Positions 27,562 through 36,100 of a DNA stretch of 64,000 nucleotides are shown here, piece after piece. Position numbers and translations under genes: made by a program. Under the pieces are notes generated by a model. It was given only the letters and a program-made list of their open reading frames with translations, did not search any database and was not told the origin of the DNA. Origin of the DNA: Paenarthrobacter aurescens (GTDB lineage: Bacteria; Actinomycetota; Actinomycetes; Actinomycetales; Micrococcaceae). The stretch lies in NCBI RefSeq assembly GCF_025421775.1, contig NZ_JAOEFX010000001.1:558001-622000 (forward strand), read 5' to 3'. Numbering within the stretch: position 1 is the stretch's first letter; each line of letters starts with the position of its first letter.

Positions 27562-27942
27562 ATGTCCCCTGCCCGTGAGCACGACCTCGCTGTCCCAAAT
27601 CTCCCCTCCCGGGACTTCGACGCGACCGAACTGTTCTACGGTGCCTTCGGTTTTGTATGCCAGTACCGCGACCAAGGTTGGATGATCCTGACCCGGGCCG
27701 GATTGCAACTTGAGTTCTTTCCATTTCCGGACCTTGATCCGTACGCGAGCAACTTCATGTGCTGCCTGCGTGTGGCCGATGTCGATGAGCTGTACGACGC
27801 CATACTCCGGACCGGCGTGCCGGTGACCACCGCCGGTATGCCACGCCTCCACCCGGTCCGTAGGCAAACGTGGGGTCTTCGTGCCGGATACCTCATAGAC
27901 CCCGACGGTACCCAGCTCACCCTGATCGAACAGCGGCCCTGA
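27562..27942 (+). CDS. VOC/bleomycin-resistance-like protein
   Basis: Predicted 126-residue single-module VOC protein: AVPNLPSRDFDATELFYGA at the start, QLEFFPFPDLDP in the middle, and YLIDPDGTQLTLIEQ at the end. ATG 27562 was chosen because upstream codons in the same frame do not resemble the family. Ble-like proteins bind and sequester toxic compounds as dimers. It is divergent from the DUF1801 fragment and the second Ble-like gene within 1.2 kb. Confidence 0.88.
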   Translation: MSPAREHDLAVPNLPSRDFDATELFYGAFGFVCQYRDQGWMILTRAGLQLEFFPFPDLDPYASNFMCCLRVADVDELYDAILRTGVPVTTAGMPRLHPVRRQTWGLRAGYLIDPDGTQLTLIEQRP

Positions 27943-27989
27943 ACAACTCCCCCGGGTCGCAAGCCGTCATGTTTCAGACGCCTTTGATA

Positions 27990-28006
27990 TATTAGTTATG
28001 TATTAG
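27990..28006 (+). promoter_or_regulatory. A/T-rich direct repeat in the aminotransferase promoter
   Basis: Two copies of TATTAG, 11 bases apart (27990-27995 and 28001-28006), lie in the only strongly A/T-rich patch of the area, 42 bases before the aminotransferase ATG. They could be -10 elements or a same-face binding site for a regulator. No regulator gene is adjacent. Confidence 0.35.
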
Positions 28007-28047
28007 ATGTCTATGGATGACTCTTAACTCAACGAGGAGTACAAAGC

Positions 28048-29247
28048 ATGCAGCAACTCGCGCATCGACTCGAACGGCTCGGCACCGAAACTGCCTTTAG
28101 CGTCGCCCAAGCTGCGGCGGCCTGGAAGGCCAAGGGGAACTTGGTTTATCCCTTCCACCTGGGTGACATCAACATCCCCACGGCACCACATATCGTCGAA
28201 GCCATGACCAAGGCAATCGCCGACGGTTACACGGGCTACTGCCCCGGACCGGGCATCCCACAGCTGCGCGAAGCACTCGCAGAGGACATCGGCTCACGCC
28301 GTGGCATCAGCCTCTCCCCGGAGAACGTGGTGGTGATGACTGGCGGCAAGCCCGTCATCACGAAGTTCCTCCAAGCAGTCATGAATCCTGGGCAGGAGGT
28401 GCTGTACCCGAATCCGGGATTCCCGATCTACGAATCGCAGATCGAATACCTTGGAGGCACCGCCGTACCTTACCGCTACATCCCCACAAGCCAGGGCTTC
28501 TCGATCGACCTTGATCAGGTGCGCGCTTCCATCACCCCGAATACCGTCGCGATCATTTACAACGACCTGCAGAACCCCATCTCCGCGGAGTCAACCGAGG
28601 CCGAGCGCGAGGCTGTGGCTCAGCTCGCCCAGGAGCACAATCTCTGGGTTCTCTCTGACGAGGCCTACTTCGAGACCCGCTACGAAGGGGTCTCCAGCTC
28701 GATCGCCTCGATTCCAGGCATGGCAGAGCGTACCGTCATCCTCTACACGTTCAGCAAGAAGTTCGCTATGACCGGCTCACGACTCGGCTGTGCGGTTGCG
28801 CCTCTCGAGATCGCCAAGGTGCTCTGCACGCTCAACACGAACGACGAGTCGTGCACCACGCATTACGTGCAGTGGGCAGGCATCGAAGCGCTCCGAGGAA
28901 CCCAAGAACCCGTGCAGCAGATGCTCGACGTTCTGCGTGAACGCCGGGATACTGCCTGCGAATTAGGGAATTCCGTCCCTGGAATGCACGTTGCTGTGCC
29001 CCAATCCACCTTCTACCTGTTCCCCGACGTCACCGACGTCATGGACAAAATGGGTTACACGGCAGTAGGTGACTTCGCGAGCGACGCACTCTACAAGACC
29101 GGCGTCTCCTTCTGCACGCGCGAGCACTTCGGCAGACGTCAACCCGGCGAGGAACGGCAATACATCCGGCTCGCCTACTCAGGCATCGACGTCGCGGACA
29201 TCCGCGAGGGCCTCGGCCGCCTCCGGGAATGGATCGTGACCGCATGA
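28048..29247 (+). CDS. Pyridoxal phosphate-dependent aminotransferase, class I/II
   Basis: Predicted 399-residue fold-type I aminotransferase. The PLP-binding Lys is in TFSKKFAMTGSRLG, the aspartate contacting the cofactor ring is in ILSDEAYFE, and the substrate-binding Arg is in IRLAYSGID near the C-terminus. The gcaccgaaac-type N-terminus and FHLGDINIPT resemble aspartate/aromatic aminotransferases of the AspC-like group. ATG 28048 has a strong gaggag. Its stop overlaps the next start (ATGA), so its 2-oxoacid product is probably reduced by the following dehydrogenase. Confidence 0.92.
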   Translation: MQQLAHRLERLGTETAFSVAQAAAAWKAKGNLVYPFHLGDINIPTAPHIVEAMTKAIADGYTGYCPGPGIPQLREALAEDIGSRRGISLSPENVVVMTGGKPVITKFLQAVMNPGQEVLYPNPGFPIYESQIEYLGGTAVPYRYIPTSQGFSIDLDQVRASITPNTVAIIYNDLQNPISAESTEAEREAVAQLAQEHNLWVLSDEAYFETRYEGVSSSIASIPGMAERTVILYTFSKKFAMTGSRLGCAVAPLEIAKVLCTLNTNDESCTTHYVQWAGIEALRGTQEPVQQMLDVLRERRDTACELGNSVPGMHVAVPQSTFYLFPDVTDVMDKMGYTAVGDFASDALYKTGVSFCTREHFGRRQPGEERQYIRLAYSGIDVADIREGLGRLREWIVTA

Positions 29248-30203
29248 GCCGCGTCGTCGTCACGGGACGCATCCCCGACACTGCCATTGAAAAGCTCCGC
29301 GCCGAACACGAAGTAGATGCCTGGAGTGGCCCGGAGTCCATTCGGCGAGACGAGCTCCTACGCCGGGTCGCCGGGGCCGACGCGATCGTGTCACTGCTCA
29401 CCGAACGTGTTGATGCTGAACTGCTCGATGCCGCCGGCCCGCAGCTCAAAGTCGTGGCGAACGTCGCTGTGGGATATGACAACATCGATGTCCCCGCCTG
29501 TGTGGAACGCGGTGTCGTGGCCACCAACACCCCTGGCGTGCTCACCGACGCCACAGCCGATATTGCCTTCGGACTCATCCTCATGGCCACCCGACGGCTC
29601 GCCGAGGGCGAACGACTCATCCGATCTGGCCAAGCATGGAAGTGGGGCATGTTCTTCCTCCTCGGGTCCAGCCTGCAAGGCAAGACGCTGGGCGTCGTCG
29701 GAATGGGCGGCATCGGCCAGGCAACGGCTCGACGGGCCAAAGCGTTCGGTATGGAGATCGTGTACCAGTCCCGCAGCGAGTTGGATCCCACGATCGCCGC
29801 CGAACTGGACGCCCGGCGCGTCGACCTCGAAGAACTGCTATCCGTCTCCGACGTCGTGTCACTGCACTGCCCCTACGGTCCCGCCACTCATCACTTGATC
29901 GGGGCCGAACAACTCGCAACGATGAAGAGCTCGGCATTCCTCGTCAATACCGCACGCGGACCCATCGTGGATGAAGATGCACTTGCCACAGCTCTCCGGG
30001 AAGGTTCAATCGCTGGAGCTGGACTGGATGTTTACGAGCACGAACCCCGCGTGCATCCTGGACTACTGGGCTTGGACAATGTTGCGCTGCTGCCCCACCT
30101 CGGCTCGGCCACCGTGGAGACCCGCACCGCCATGGCCATGCTCGCAGCCGACAACGCCCTCGCAGTGCTCAGCGGGGAACGACCACCCGCAGCCATCTCG
30201 TAG
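29244..30203 (+). CDS. D-2-hydroxyacid dehydrogenase (glyoxylate/hydroxypyruvate reductase type)
   Basis: Predicted 319-residue NAD(P)H-dependent enzyme starting at ATG 29244, overlapping the aminotransferase stop. It has the Rossmann motif GVVGMGGIGQATARR, the catalytic Arg in NTARGPIVDEDAL, a Glu in DVYEHEPRV, and the catalytic His in LLPHLGSATVETR. Coupling with an aminotransferase suggests a two-step route from an amino acid to a D-hydroxyacid, or the reverse. A hairpin 30 bases downstream probably ends the operon. Confidence 0.93.
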   Translation: MSRVVVTGRIPDTAIEKLRAEHEVDAWSGPESIRRDELLRRVAGADAIVSLLTERVDAELLDAAGPQLKVVANVAVGYDNIDVPACVERGVVATNTPGVLTDATADIAFGLILMATRRLAEGERLIRSGQAWKWGMFFLLGSSLQGKTLGVVGMGGIGQATARRAKAFGMEIVYQSRSELDPTIAAELDARRVDLEELLSVSDVVSLHCPYGPATHHLIGAEQLATMKSSAFLVNTARGPIVDEDALATALREGSIAGAGLDVYEHEPRVHPGLLGLDNVALLPHLGSATVETRTAMAMLAADNALAVLSGERPPAAIS

Positions 30204-30233
30204 GGCACAATCTGGAACAGTGACTCGTTTGGG

Positions 30234-30256
30234 GGCGTTCGCATTTCGCGGACGCC
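30234..30256 (+). terminator. Rho-independent-like hairpin
   Basis: Arms GGCGTTCGC (30234-30242) and GCGGACGCC (30248-30256) pair over nine bases with one G-U pair around a five-base loop, 30 bases after the dehydrogenase stop. A long U-tract is absent, as is usual in this group. Confidence 0.6.
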
Positions 30257-30416
30257 TCCGGCAGCTCTCCTGCACGGCACGAAATACTGCTGGGGAAACT
30301 GCCGACGGGCTCGTCTGTCTTAGTCTATCGATTTCAACCTGGAGTACAGTCGAGCCATCACTCAACCGCAGGTAATCATCGAGCAGCGCAGATTACCTTC
30401 CATGCGAGGAACAGAC

Positions 30417-30980
30417 ATGGGCAAAGTAGCTTGGGGATTCACATGCTCCATCGACGGTTTCATCGCTGGGCCTGGACACGACATGAGCTGGTTATCCGAT
30501 GCCGAACCACTCGACAACGGCACCACGGAGCGGATGGCGGGCGAGGTCGCGGTGATCATTTCCGGCAGGGACGGCTACGACGCCGCTAAAGCCCAACGGG
30601 ATGAGAGGGATCAGATGACCGCTGAGGCCTATGGCGGCGCCTGGTCCGGCACCGAGTTCATCCTCACCCACCGGCCCGAGGAGATCGCCGACGACCCCAC
30701 CATCATTGCGCTGAACTGCGACATCGTGGAGGCGGTCCGCCGCGCCCAAGAGATCGCCGGCGATAAGGACGTGCAGATCATCAGCGCCGACATCGCTCGC
30801 CAGGCACTGGAGCACGATCTCATCGACGAACTGCAGGTCTTTGTAGCCCCAGTGTTCCTCGGCGACGGTACCCGCATCTTCGATGTCCCGGGAGGGCGCC
30901 GCTACGACTGGGAACTCGTCCAGATGTACGACGGCGCAGAGCGCAGTTTTGGGCGGATCTACCGGCCGAAGCGGCGCTAA
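30417..30980 (+). CDS. RibD C-terminal/dihydrofolate reductase-like protein
   Basis: Predicted 187-residue single-domain oxidoreductase. I prefer ATG 30417 with gcgagga in front over ATG 30402. Typical elements are WGFTCSIDGFIAGPGHDM at the start, SADIARQALEHDLIDELQVF, and APVFLGDGTRIFD near the end. This RibD_C family is widespread in actinobacteria; members are usually annotated as DHFR-like but the true substrate is unknown. The convergent CotH gene ends 78 bases away. Confidence 0.9.
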   Translation: MGKVAWGFTCSIDGFIAGPGHDMSWLSDAEPLDNGTTERMAGEVAVIISGRDGYDAAKAQRDERDQMTAEAYGGAWSGTEFILTHRPEEIADDPTIIALNCDIVEAVRRAQEIAGDKDVQIISADIARQALEHDLIDELQVFVAPVFLGDGTRIFDVPGGRRYDWELVQMYDGAERSFGRIYRPKRR

Positions 30981-31057
30981 CCTCAGCCGGCCGCCACACG
31001 CCGCTCCCCAATATCAAAACCCAGGTCCACCCGGAACTGAGTCAATCAACCCGTGCC

Positions 31058-32524
31058 TTAGATCTGGTCTTTCAGTGCTGCCGTTCTCTCCTGAATGAAG
31101 GTCTTGAGCGTCGCAGCCTGATCGGCGAGTTGGGCCGCCGTCAGGTTGTCGCTGGTAGGAACCGTGGTGGTGATCTCCTGCAAAAGCGCAGCTGCCGTTC
31201 CGCTGTCATACAACTGCTCGTAGAGCGCAGCGTAGGCGCTGTGGTAAATAGGTTGGAACGCCGCAGAGGCCAGGAATCTCTCTTTCAGAGCGTTACCCCC
31301 CTTGCCTCCACCCATACCCTTGGTGTCGGCCCCAGCCGCGGGATCAGTTCCCGCGTCGGCATTTCGAGGACCAGCCATGTCAGGTGGTGCCCCCGCATTG
31401 CCATTCGCAGCAGGGGCCTGCATCCCCCCGGGCCCTTCGCCACCGCCACCTCCCCCTCCGCCGATGGACACCTCCTCATCAGGGGATGCTGTGGCATTGC
31501 CCGTCATGGCCAGGTTCAGGTCCCAGGAAATGATGGAGATCTTTTTGGTCTCAAGGTCATACCAGAGGTAGTAATTCTGGCCGGGTCCCGCCATGTCATC
31601 ACCGTTGACCAGCAGGTTCATCGTGGCTGCATAGCGTGCGAACGAGTCCACATCCACCCAGTTGGCCAACTCGGCGTCGAATTCCTCGTCACTCGCCTCG
31701 GAAAGCCACTTAAGGAAATCGACAATCGGCTGGAGATCTTCCGTGTCCTCCCTGTTGAGCTGCTTGAACTGCTCCTCATACTTTGCCAGGTCCTCGCCCC
31801 GATAGGTGAAGCTGGATTCTGCATCGGATTTGTAGAGAACGCCGGCGCTGTCAAAGAGGGAGTCTGCATATGTTTCGTCGGGGTTTTCGACCAACAAGCG
31901 GGTCTGCGTCGCGCTCCCGTTCACGGAGTATGTGGTGTAGGCATAGCGCTGGGTGACCTGGCCGCTGGCTTCTGTCAGTGCCAGTGCTAACGCCTCGTTC
32001 AGAACGGGTGAACCCGGTCGCAGGGACAGTTGCGTCAAACCTTCAAACGTCTGACCGTCAACGTACTTATCGAAATCGATGAGCAGGGGCAGCGATTCCG
32101 GAACGTCCGAGGAAATCATAGACGAGGTGCCACCACCGCCGGCCGGCCCTCCGGCGGCCCCACCACTCAGGCTTCGGAGCGTCGAATTGCCCTTGAGCCG
32201 CACACCGATGTCAGACACCTGCGTGCCATCAATGGTGATGTCTGCCTTGATCCACTCCTTGGAGCCATCCTTTTCGTAGGCGGCGATCATGCCGGCGTAG
32301 GCAGTTTCGTCCCAAACGATGCTGACCTCGTGGGTGGCGTCACCGGCAAAAAAGGTGCTCGCCGCCGTCGTGCTTTGACCGTCCGCCGCGCCCGCGTCCG
32401 AACTTTGGGCTGAATTGCTGCTGGTGGCCGCCTGGTTGCCCGTCGCAGTCGCGGCGCATCCGGTCAGACCAAGAGTGATGGCAAGGAAAGACGACGAAAC
32501 AATGGTGGTGGCGGAACGTTGCAT
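31058..32524 (-). CDS. CotH-family kinase lipoprotein
   Basis: Predicted 488-residue secreted lipoprotein. ATG 32524 gives a lipoprotein signal ending LGLTGC; the longer frame adds unlikely residues. CotH elements follow: a strand with IGVRLKGNSTL, QLSLRPGSPVLNEALAL, the NYYLWYDLETKKISIISWDL core with the presumed metal-binding Asp, and upstream VNGDDMAGPGQ. Spore-coat CotH proteins are atypical kinases that phosphorylate secreted proteins on Ser. A Gly/Ala-rich low-complexity insert of about 60 residues (around residues 330-400) interrupts the C-terminal half. This organism should not sporulate, so the role is different. It is divergent from the small secreted protein gene. Confidence 0.88.
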   Translation of the reverse strand: MQRSATTIVSSSFLAITLGLTGCAATATGNQAATSSNSAQSSDAGAADGQSTTAASTFFAGDATHEVSIVWDETAYAGMIAAYEKDGSKEWIKADITIDGTQVSDIGVRLKGNSTLRSLSGGAAGGPAGGGGTSSMISSDVPESLPLLIDFDKYVDGQTFEGLTQLSLRPGSPVLNEALALALTEASGQVTQRYAYTTYSVNGSATQTRLLVENPDETYADSLFDSAGVLYKSDAESSFTYRGEDLAKYEEQFKQLNREDTEDLQPIVDFLKWLSEASDEEFDAELANWVDVDSFARYAATMNLLVNGDDMAGPGQNYYLWYDLETKKISIISWDLNLAMTGNATASPDEEVSIGGGGGGGGEGPGGMQAPAANGNAGAPPDMAGPRNADAGTDPAAGADTKGMGGGKGGNALKERFLASAAFQPIYHSAYAALYEQLYDSGTAAALLQEITTTVPTSDNLTAAQLADQAATLKTFIQERTAALKDQI

Positions 32525-32643
32525 GAACCTGCTGCTTTCAAGCTCGGGGATGGTCCATTCAACGATTCCGGCGGCGCCTGTGTGCATGCTGTGCCAGATC
32601 CATGCTGGGCGTGTGCAAGTGCGGGAATGTACGCATCCTCACC

Positions 32644-32656
32644 GTTCGGACCGAAC
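32644..32656. promoter_or_regulatory. Palindrome between the CotH and secreted-protein genes
   Basis: GTTCGGACCGAAC, six-base arms around one base, lies in the 227-base divergent intergenic region, 108 bases before the secreted-protein GTG. It could be an operator for either gene. There is no recognisable DtxR/IdeR iron box in this interval. Confidence 0.35.
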
Positions 32657-32751
32657 TGCATCCCATCCACACGGGTGGCAGCTCCGAATCACTGATGGCG
32701 CGGCACACTGTGGCGCGCGGACAACATCAGCTACGTAATGGAGAAGATCCC

Positions 32752-33027
32752 GTGAACAAGCCAACCAAGAACGCCGCACGCATCGCCGCCGGAACCGTCC
32801 TTGCCGCCTCCGCTTTCACCTTTGCTTCTCTCCCTGCACAAGCAGCGACCACAACCGACACCCCGACGGCCGCCAACACAACAGCGGCCGCTTCCGAGGT
32901 AAATGTTCTCAACAATTTACTGGCTGGAGGCATCCTGAACGGTGGGATCATCAACGGCCCGCTTATCAACGGTCCGCTCCTGGACGGTGATGTACTGGGT
33001 CCACTCCAGATCGGCCAGTTCCAGTAA
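32752..33027 (+). CDS. Small secreted protein with pentad repeats
   Basis: Predicted 91-residue exported protein. GTG 32752 follows a ggagaag site. Residues 1-32 form a clear signal peptide (basic start, then GTVLAASAFTFASLPAQA with an AxA cleavage site). A Thr/Ala-rich spacer follows, then a short run with a five-residue period: ILNGG, IINGP, LINGP, LLDGD, before VLGPLQIGQFQ. No Cys, no membrane anchor and no sortase motif is present. I do not recognise the family. It is the last gene before the NRPS, 148 bases upstream on the same strand. Confidence 0.75.
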   Translation: MNKPTKNAARIAAGTVLAASAFTFASLPAQAATTTDTPTAANTTAAASEVNVLNNLLAGGILNGGIINGPLINGPLLDGDVLGPLQIGQFQ

Positions 33028-33028
33028 C

Positions 33029-33046
33029 GGCCGCTTGCCGGCGGCC
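33029..33046 (+). terminator. Hairpin after the secreted-protein gene
   Basis: GGCCGC (33029-33034) pairs with GCGGCC (33041-33046) immediately after the stop codon. It could stop or attenuate transcription into the NRPS gene 130 bases further on. The stem is short, so this is tentative. Confidence 0.35.
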
Positions 33047-33175
33047 AGTTCCGCACCTTCGCACCACACGAGCGCCACTCCGTCCCTGACGTGAGCACGC
33101 GCAACCATGACGCGGCAGTCCTGATTCCCAGGGCTGCTGCTGCTTTCCCACACTTCCCCACCGCAGAGAAGGATT

Positions 33176-36100
33176 ATGAACTCCCCTATCCCCGCTTCCC
33201 CTGACCAGCCCGGCATTCCGGAGGACCAGGCACCAGCCCGGATGGGTTTGACGGCCGCCCAGCGAGGCATCTGGTACGCGCAAAAGTTGGCACACGGCAG
33301 CCCGATGTATCAGATTGGGCAGTTCATCGAGATCGCTGGTCCGTTGGACGTGGCCCGGCTGGAGGCCGCTGTGGCCCGGGCGGTTGCGGAGACACCTGCT
33401 CTGAACCTTGCGTTCGGCGAAGACGACGACGGTCCCTACCAGTACGCAAAAACGACGGTAGCCGCCGTGCAGTTCACCGACCTCAGCGAGTGCGGGGACG
33501 AGTCTGTCCGCGAACGCACCGCACGCGAACTGATGGACGCGGACATGGCACAAGCGCGCAGCGTGGAAGACGGCGGGCTGCTCCACACCGAGGTCATCCG
33601 GATCACCGGGACCAGGCACTTCTTCTACCAGCGCGTCCACCACTTGCTGCTCGATGGATACTCCGCTGTGGTGGTCCTGCGCCGCGTCGCCGCAGTTTAC
33701 GAGGTACTGGGCGCTGCCGAAGATATGGGCTGCGCCGCGGGCCTCGACTTTGCCCCGCTCCAGGAATTGATCGCGGATGACCATAGCTACCTGTCCTCCG
33801 ACGCGGCGGCCACAGACGCGGCCTACTGGGCAGGGGAACTCGAAGGTAACCCGGTCCCCGCCGGATTGGCGGGCCGCCCCATGGGCATGGCGGACTCGCT
33901 GCTACGCTCCGCCCGGAGTCTCTCTCCGGCCGCTGTAGAAGCACTCGAGTCAGCATCCGGCACGGCCCCGGCGTTGATGCTGACTGCTGCGTCCTTGTAC
34001 CTGCACAGGATGACCGGGGAACAACATGTATCCCTCGCATTGCCAGTAACGGCCCGACGCGGAAGGCTGGCCAAGTCCACGCCCTCAATGCTCTCGAACA
34101 TCGTCCCGATCAGAGTGGACATCACGCCAGGAGCCACCGTCCAGGAGATGGTGACAACGATGGGAGGAAAACTGCGAGGGGCTCTGATCCACCAGCGCAC
34201 ACGCTTCGAGTCCTTGAGCGGCCAGGGCGGCTATGCGGGTCCGTCGGTCAACATCCTTCCGGTACTCGAAAATATTTCCTTTGGCGAGGCAACCGGAGCC
34301 ATGCACATTCTCTCCACAGGGCCCATCGATGACTTGTCGATCATCGTCCATGGCCTGGGGCAAGGTCCCAGGGCCGAGGTGACAGTTCAGTTTGCGGCGA
34401 ACGCCGATCTCTACAGCCAGGCGGGCCTGGACGAACACCTGACGCGTTTCGTCCGTCTGCTGGGCTCGCTTTTGGCCAGTCCTGAAGATCCGACGGCGGC
34501 CCTGTCCGTGACTACGACGGCCGAAGAACAGGCGCTGCTCGCCACGGGAGACGCCGAGTCCGTGGACCTGCCGGGCCACACAGTTGTTGAGGAGTTCCAA
34601 TTAGTGGCAACAGCGGCTCCTGAGCGAACCGCCGTGGTTGCTTCCGACGGTTGCCTGACTTTCGCCGAGGTGGAGCGCCGCTCCAACCAGCTGGCCCGCT
34701 TCCTGCGCGCACGTGGGGCCGGGCCGGGAAGCACCGTGGCCGTTCGACTGGACCGCAGCGTCCTGCTTCCCGTTGCCATCCTGGCCATCCTTAAGGCCGG
34801 AGCGGCCTACGTTCCACTGGACCCCGACTACCCTGCGGGCCGGGTCCAGGGGATGCTGGAGGATGCTGAACCAATCATCCTGCTCACGCAAGCGGCCTTG
34901 GCCGAAGACGGGGATCCAGGCAGGCCGCAGACAAAGGTCCCGGTGACTGCCCTGGATTCCGCAGGGACAACGGCAGCATTGGAAAGCCAGGACCACACGC
35001 CCCTGCCTCCCAGCGCTGGACAGCACGATCTTGCCTACGTCATATTCACCTCGGGATCCACGGGCAGACCCAAGGGCGTCGGCGTGGAACATCTGGCACT
35101 CCTGAACCTGCTGACCTCCCACCGCGACAGGATTTTTGATCCTGCGGAAAGACGTCTAGGCAGGCCTCTGCGCGTAGCCCACACGGCCGGGCTGTCCTTC
35201 GACGCCTCCTGGGATCCCATTCTGTGGCTGCTGGCAGGGCACGAGCTGCACATGGTGGACAACCAGACCCGTCGCGACCCCGAGGCATTGAGCCTGTTCC
35301 TGGCGGACGAACTCATCGACTCAATCGAAACAACGCCTTCGTTCGCCAAGGCTCTGCTGGCCGGCGGACTCTTCGACCGGGACGCCCATCCCTCTGTTGT
35401 GGCCCTGGGCGGCGAAGCCGTGGACCCGGCAACCTGGCGCGAGTTGGCGGCCCATGATGGCGTAGTGGCCTACAACTTCTATGGCCCCACCGAAACCACG
35501 GTTGATTCACTCACCGCGGTGATGGAACCCGGCACGGATGTCACCTTGGGAGGATCCGTAACCAATAGCCGGCACTACATCCTTGACTCGGGCCTCAACC
35601 CCGTCCCTGCCAACGCCATTGGAGAACTGTACGTCGCAGGCCCAAACCTGGCACGCGGATACCTGGACCAACCCGGACTGAGCGCCGGGAAATTCGTGGC
35701 TGATCCGTTTGTAGGGGACGGCTCACGTATGTACCGCACGGGAGATGTAGTGCGCCGACTGGACGACGGCACGCTGCAGTTCCTTGGCCGCATGGACCAG
35801 CAGGTCAAGATCCGGGGCTTCCGGATTGAACTGGCCGAAATCGAGGAAGTCCTGCGCGGCATCCCCGGGGTGGCTCAAGCGGCAGTGACAGTGACAAAGA
35901 ACAAAGCGGGCTACGACCAACTGCTCGCCTACGTCACCCCCGCTGGCACTGAGCCCGGGCTCGAAGACAGCCGCACGTTCGAGGGCATGACTGCCCCGCA
36001 GCCTCTGGACTCATCCGCCATCCGCAAGGAGGCACGCAGGACGCTGCCCGACTACATGGTGCCCGCTGCAGTACTCACCATCGATTCGCTTCCGTTAACC

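Noticed and set aside
32525..33175. Iron box (DtxR/IdeR type) in front of the NRPS
   Set aside because: Looked for because EntF-like domains suggested a siderophore; no TTAGGTTAGSCTAACCTAA-like sequence is present.
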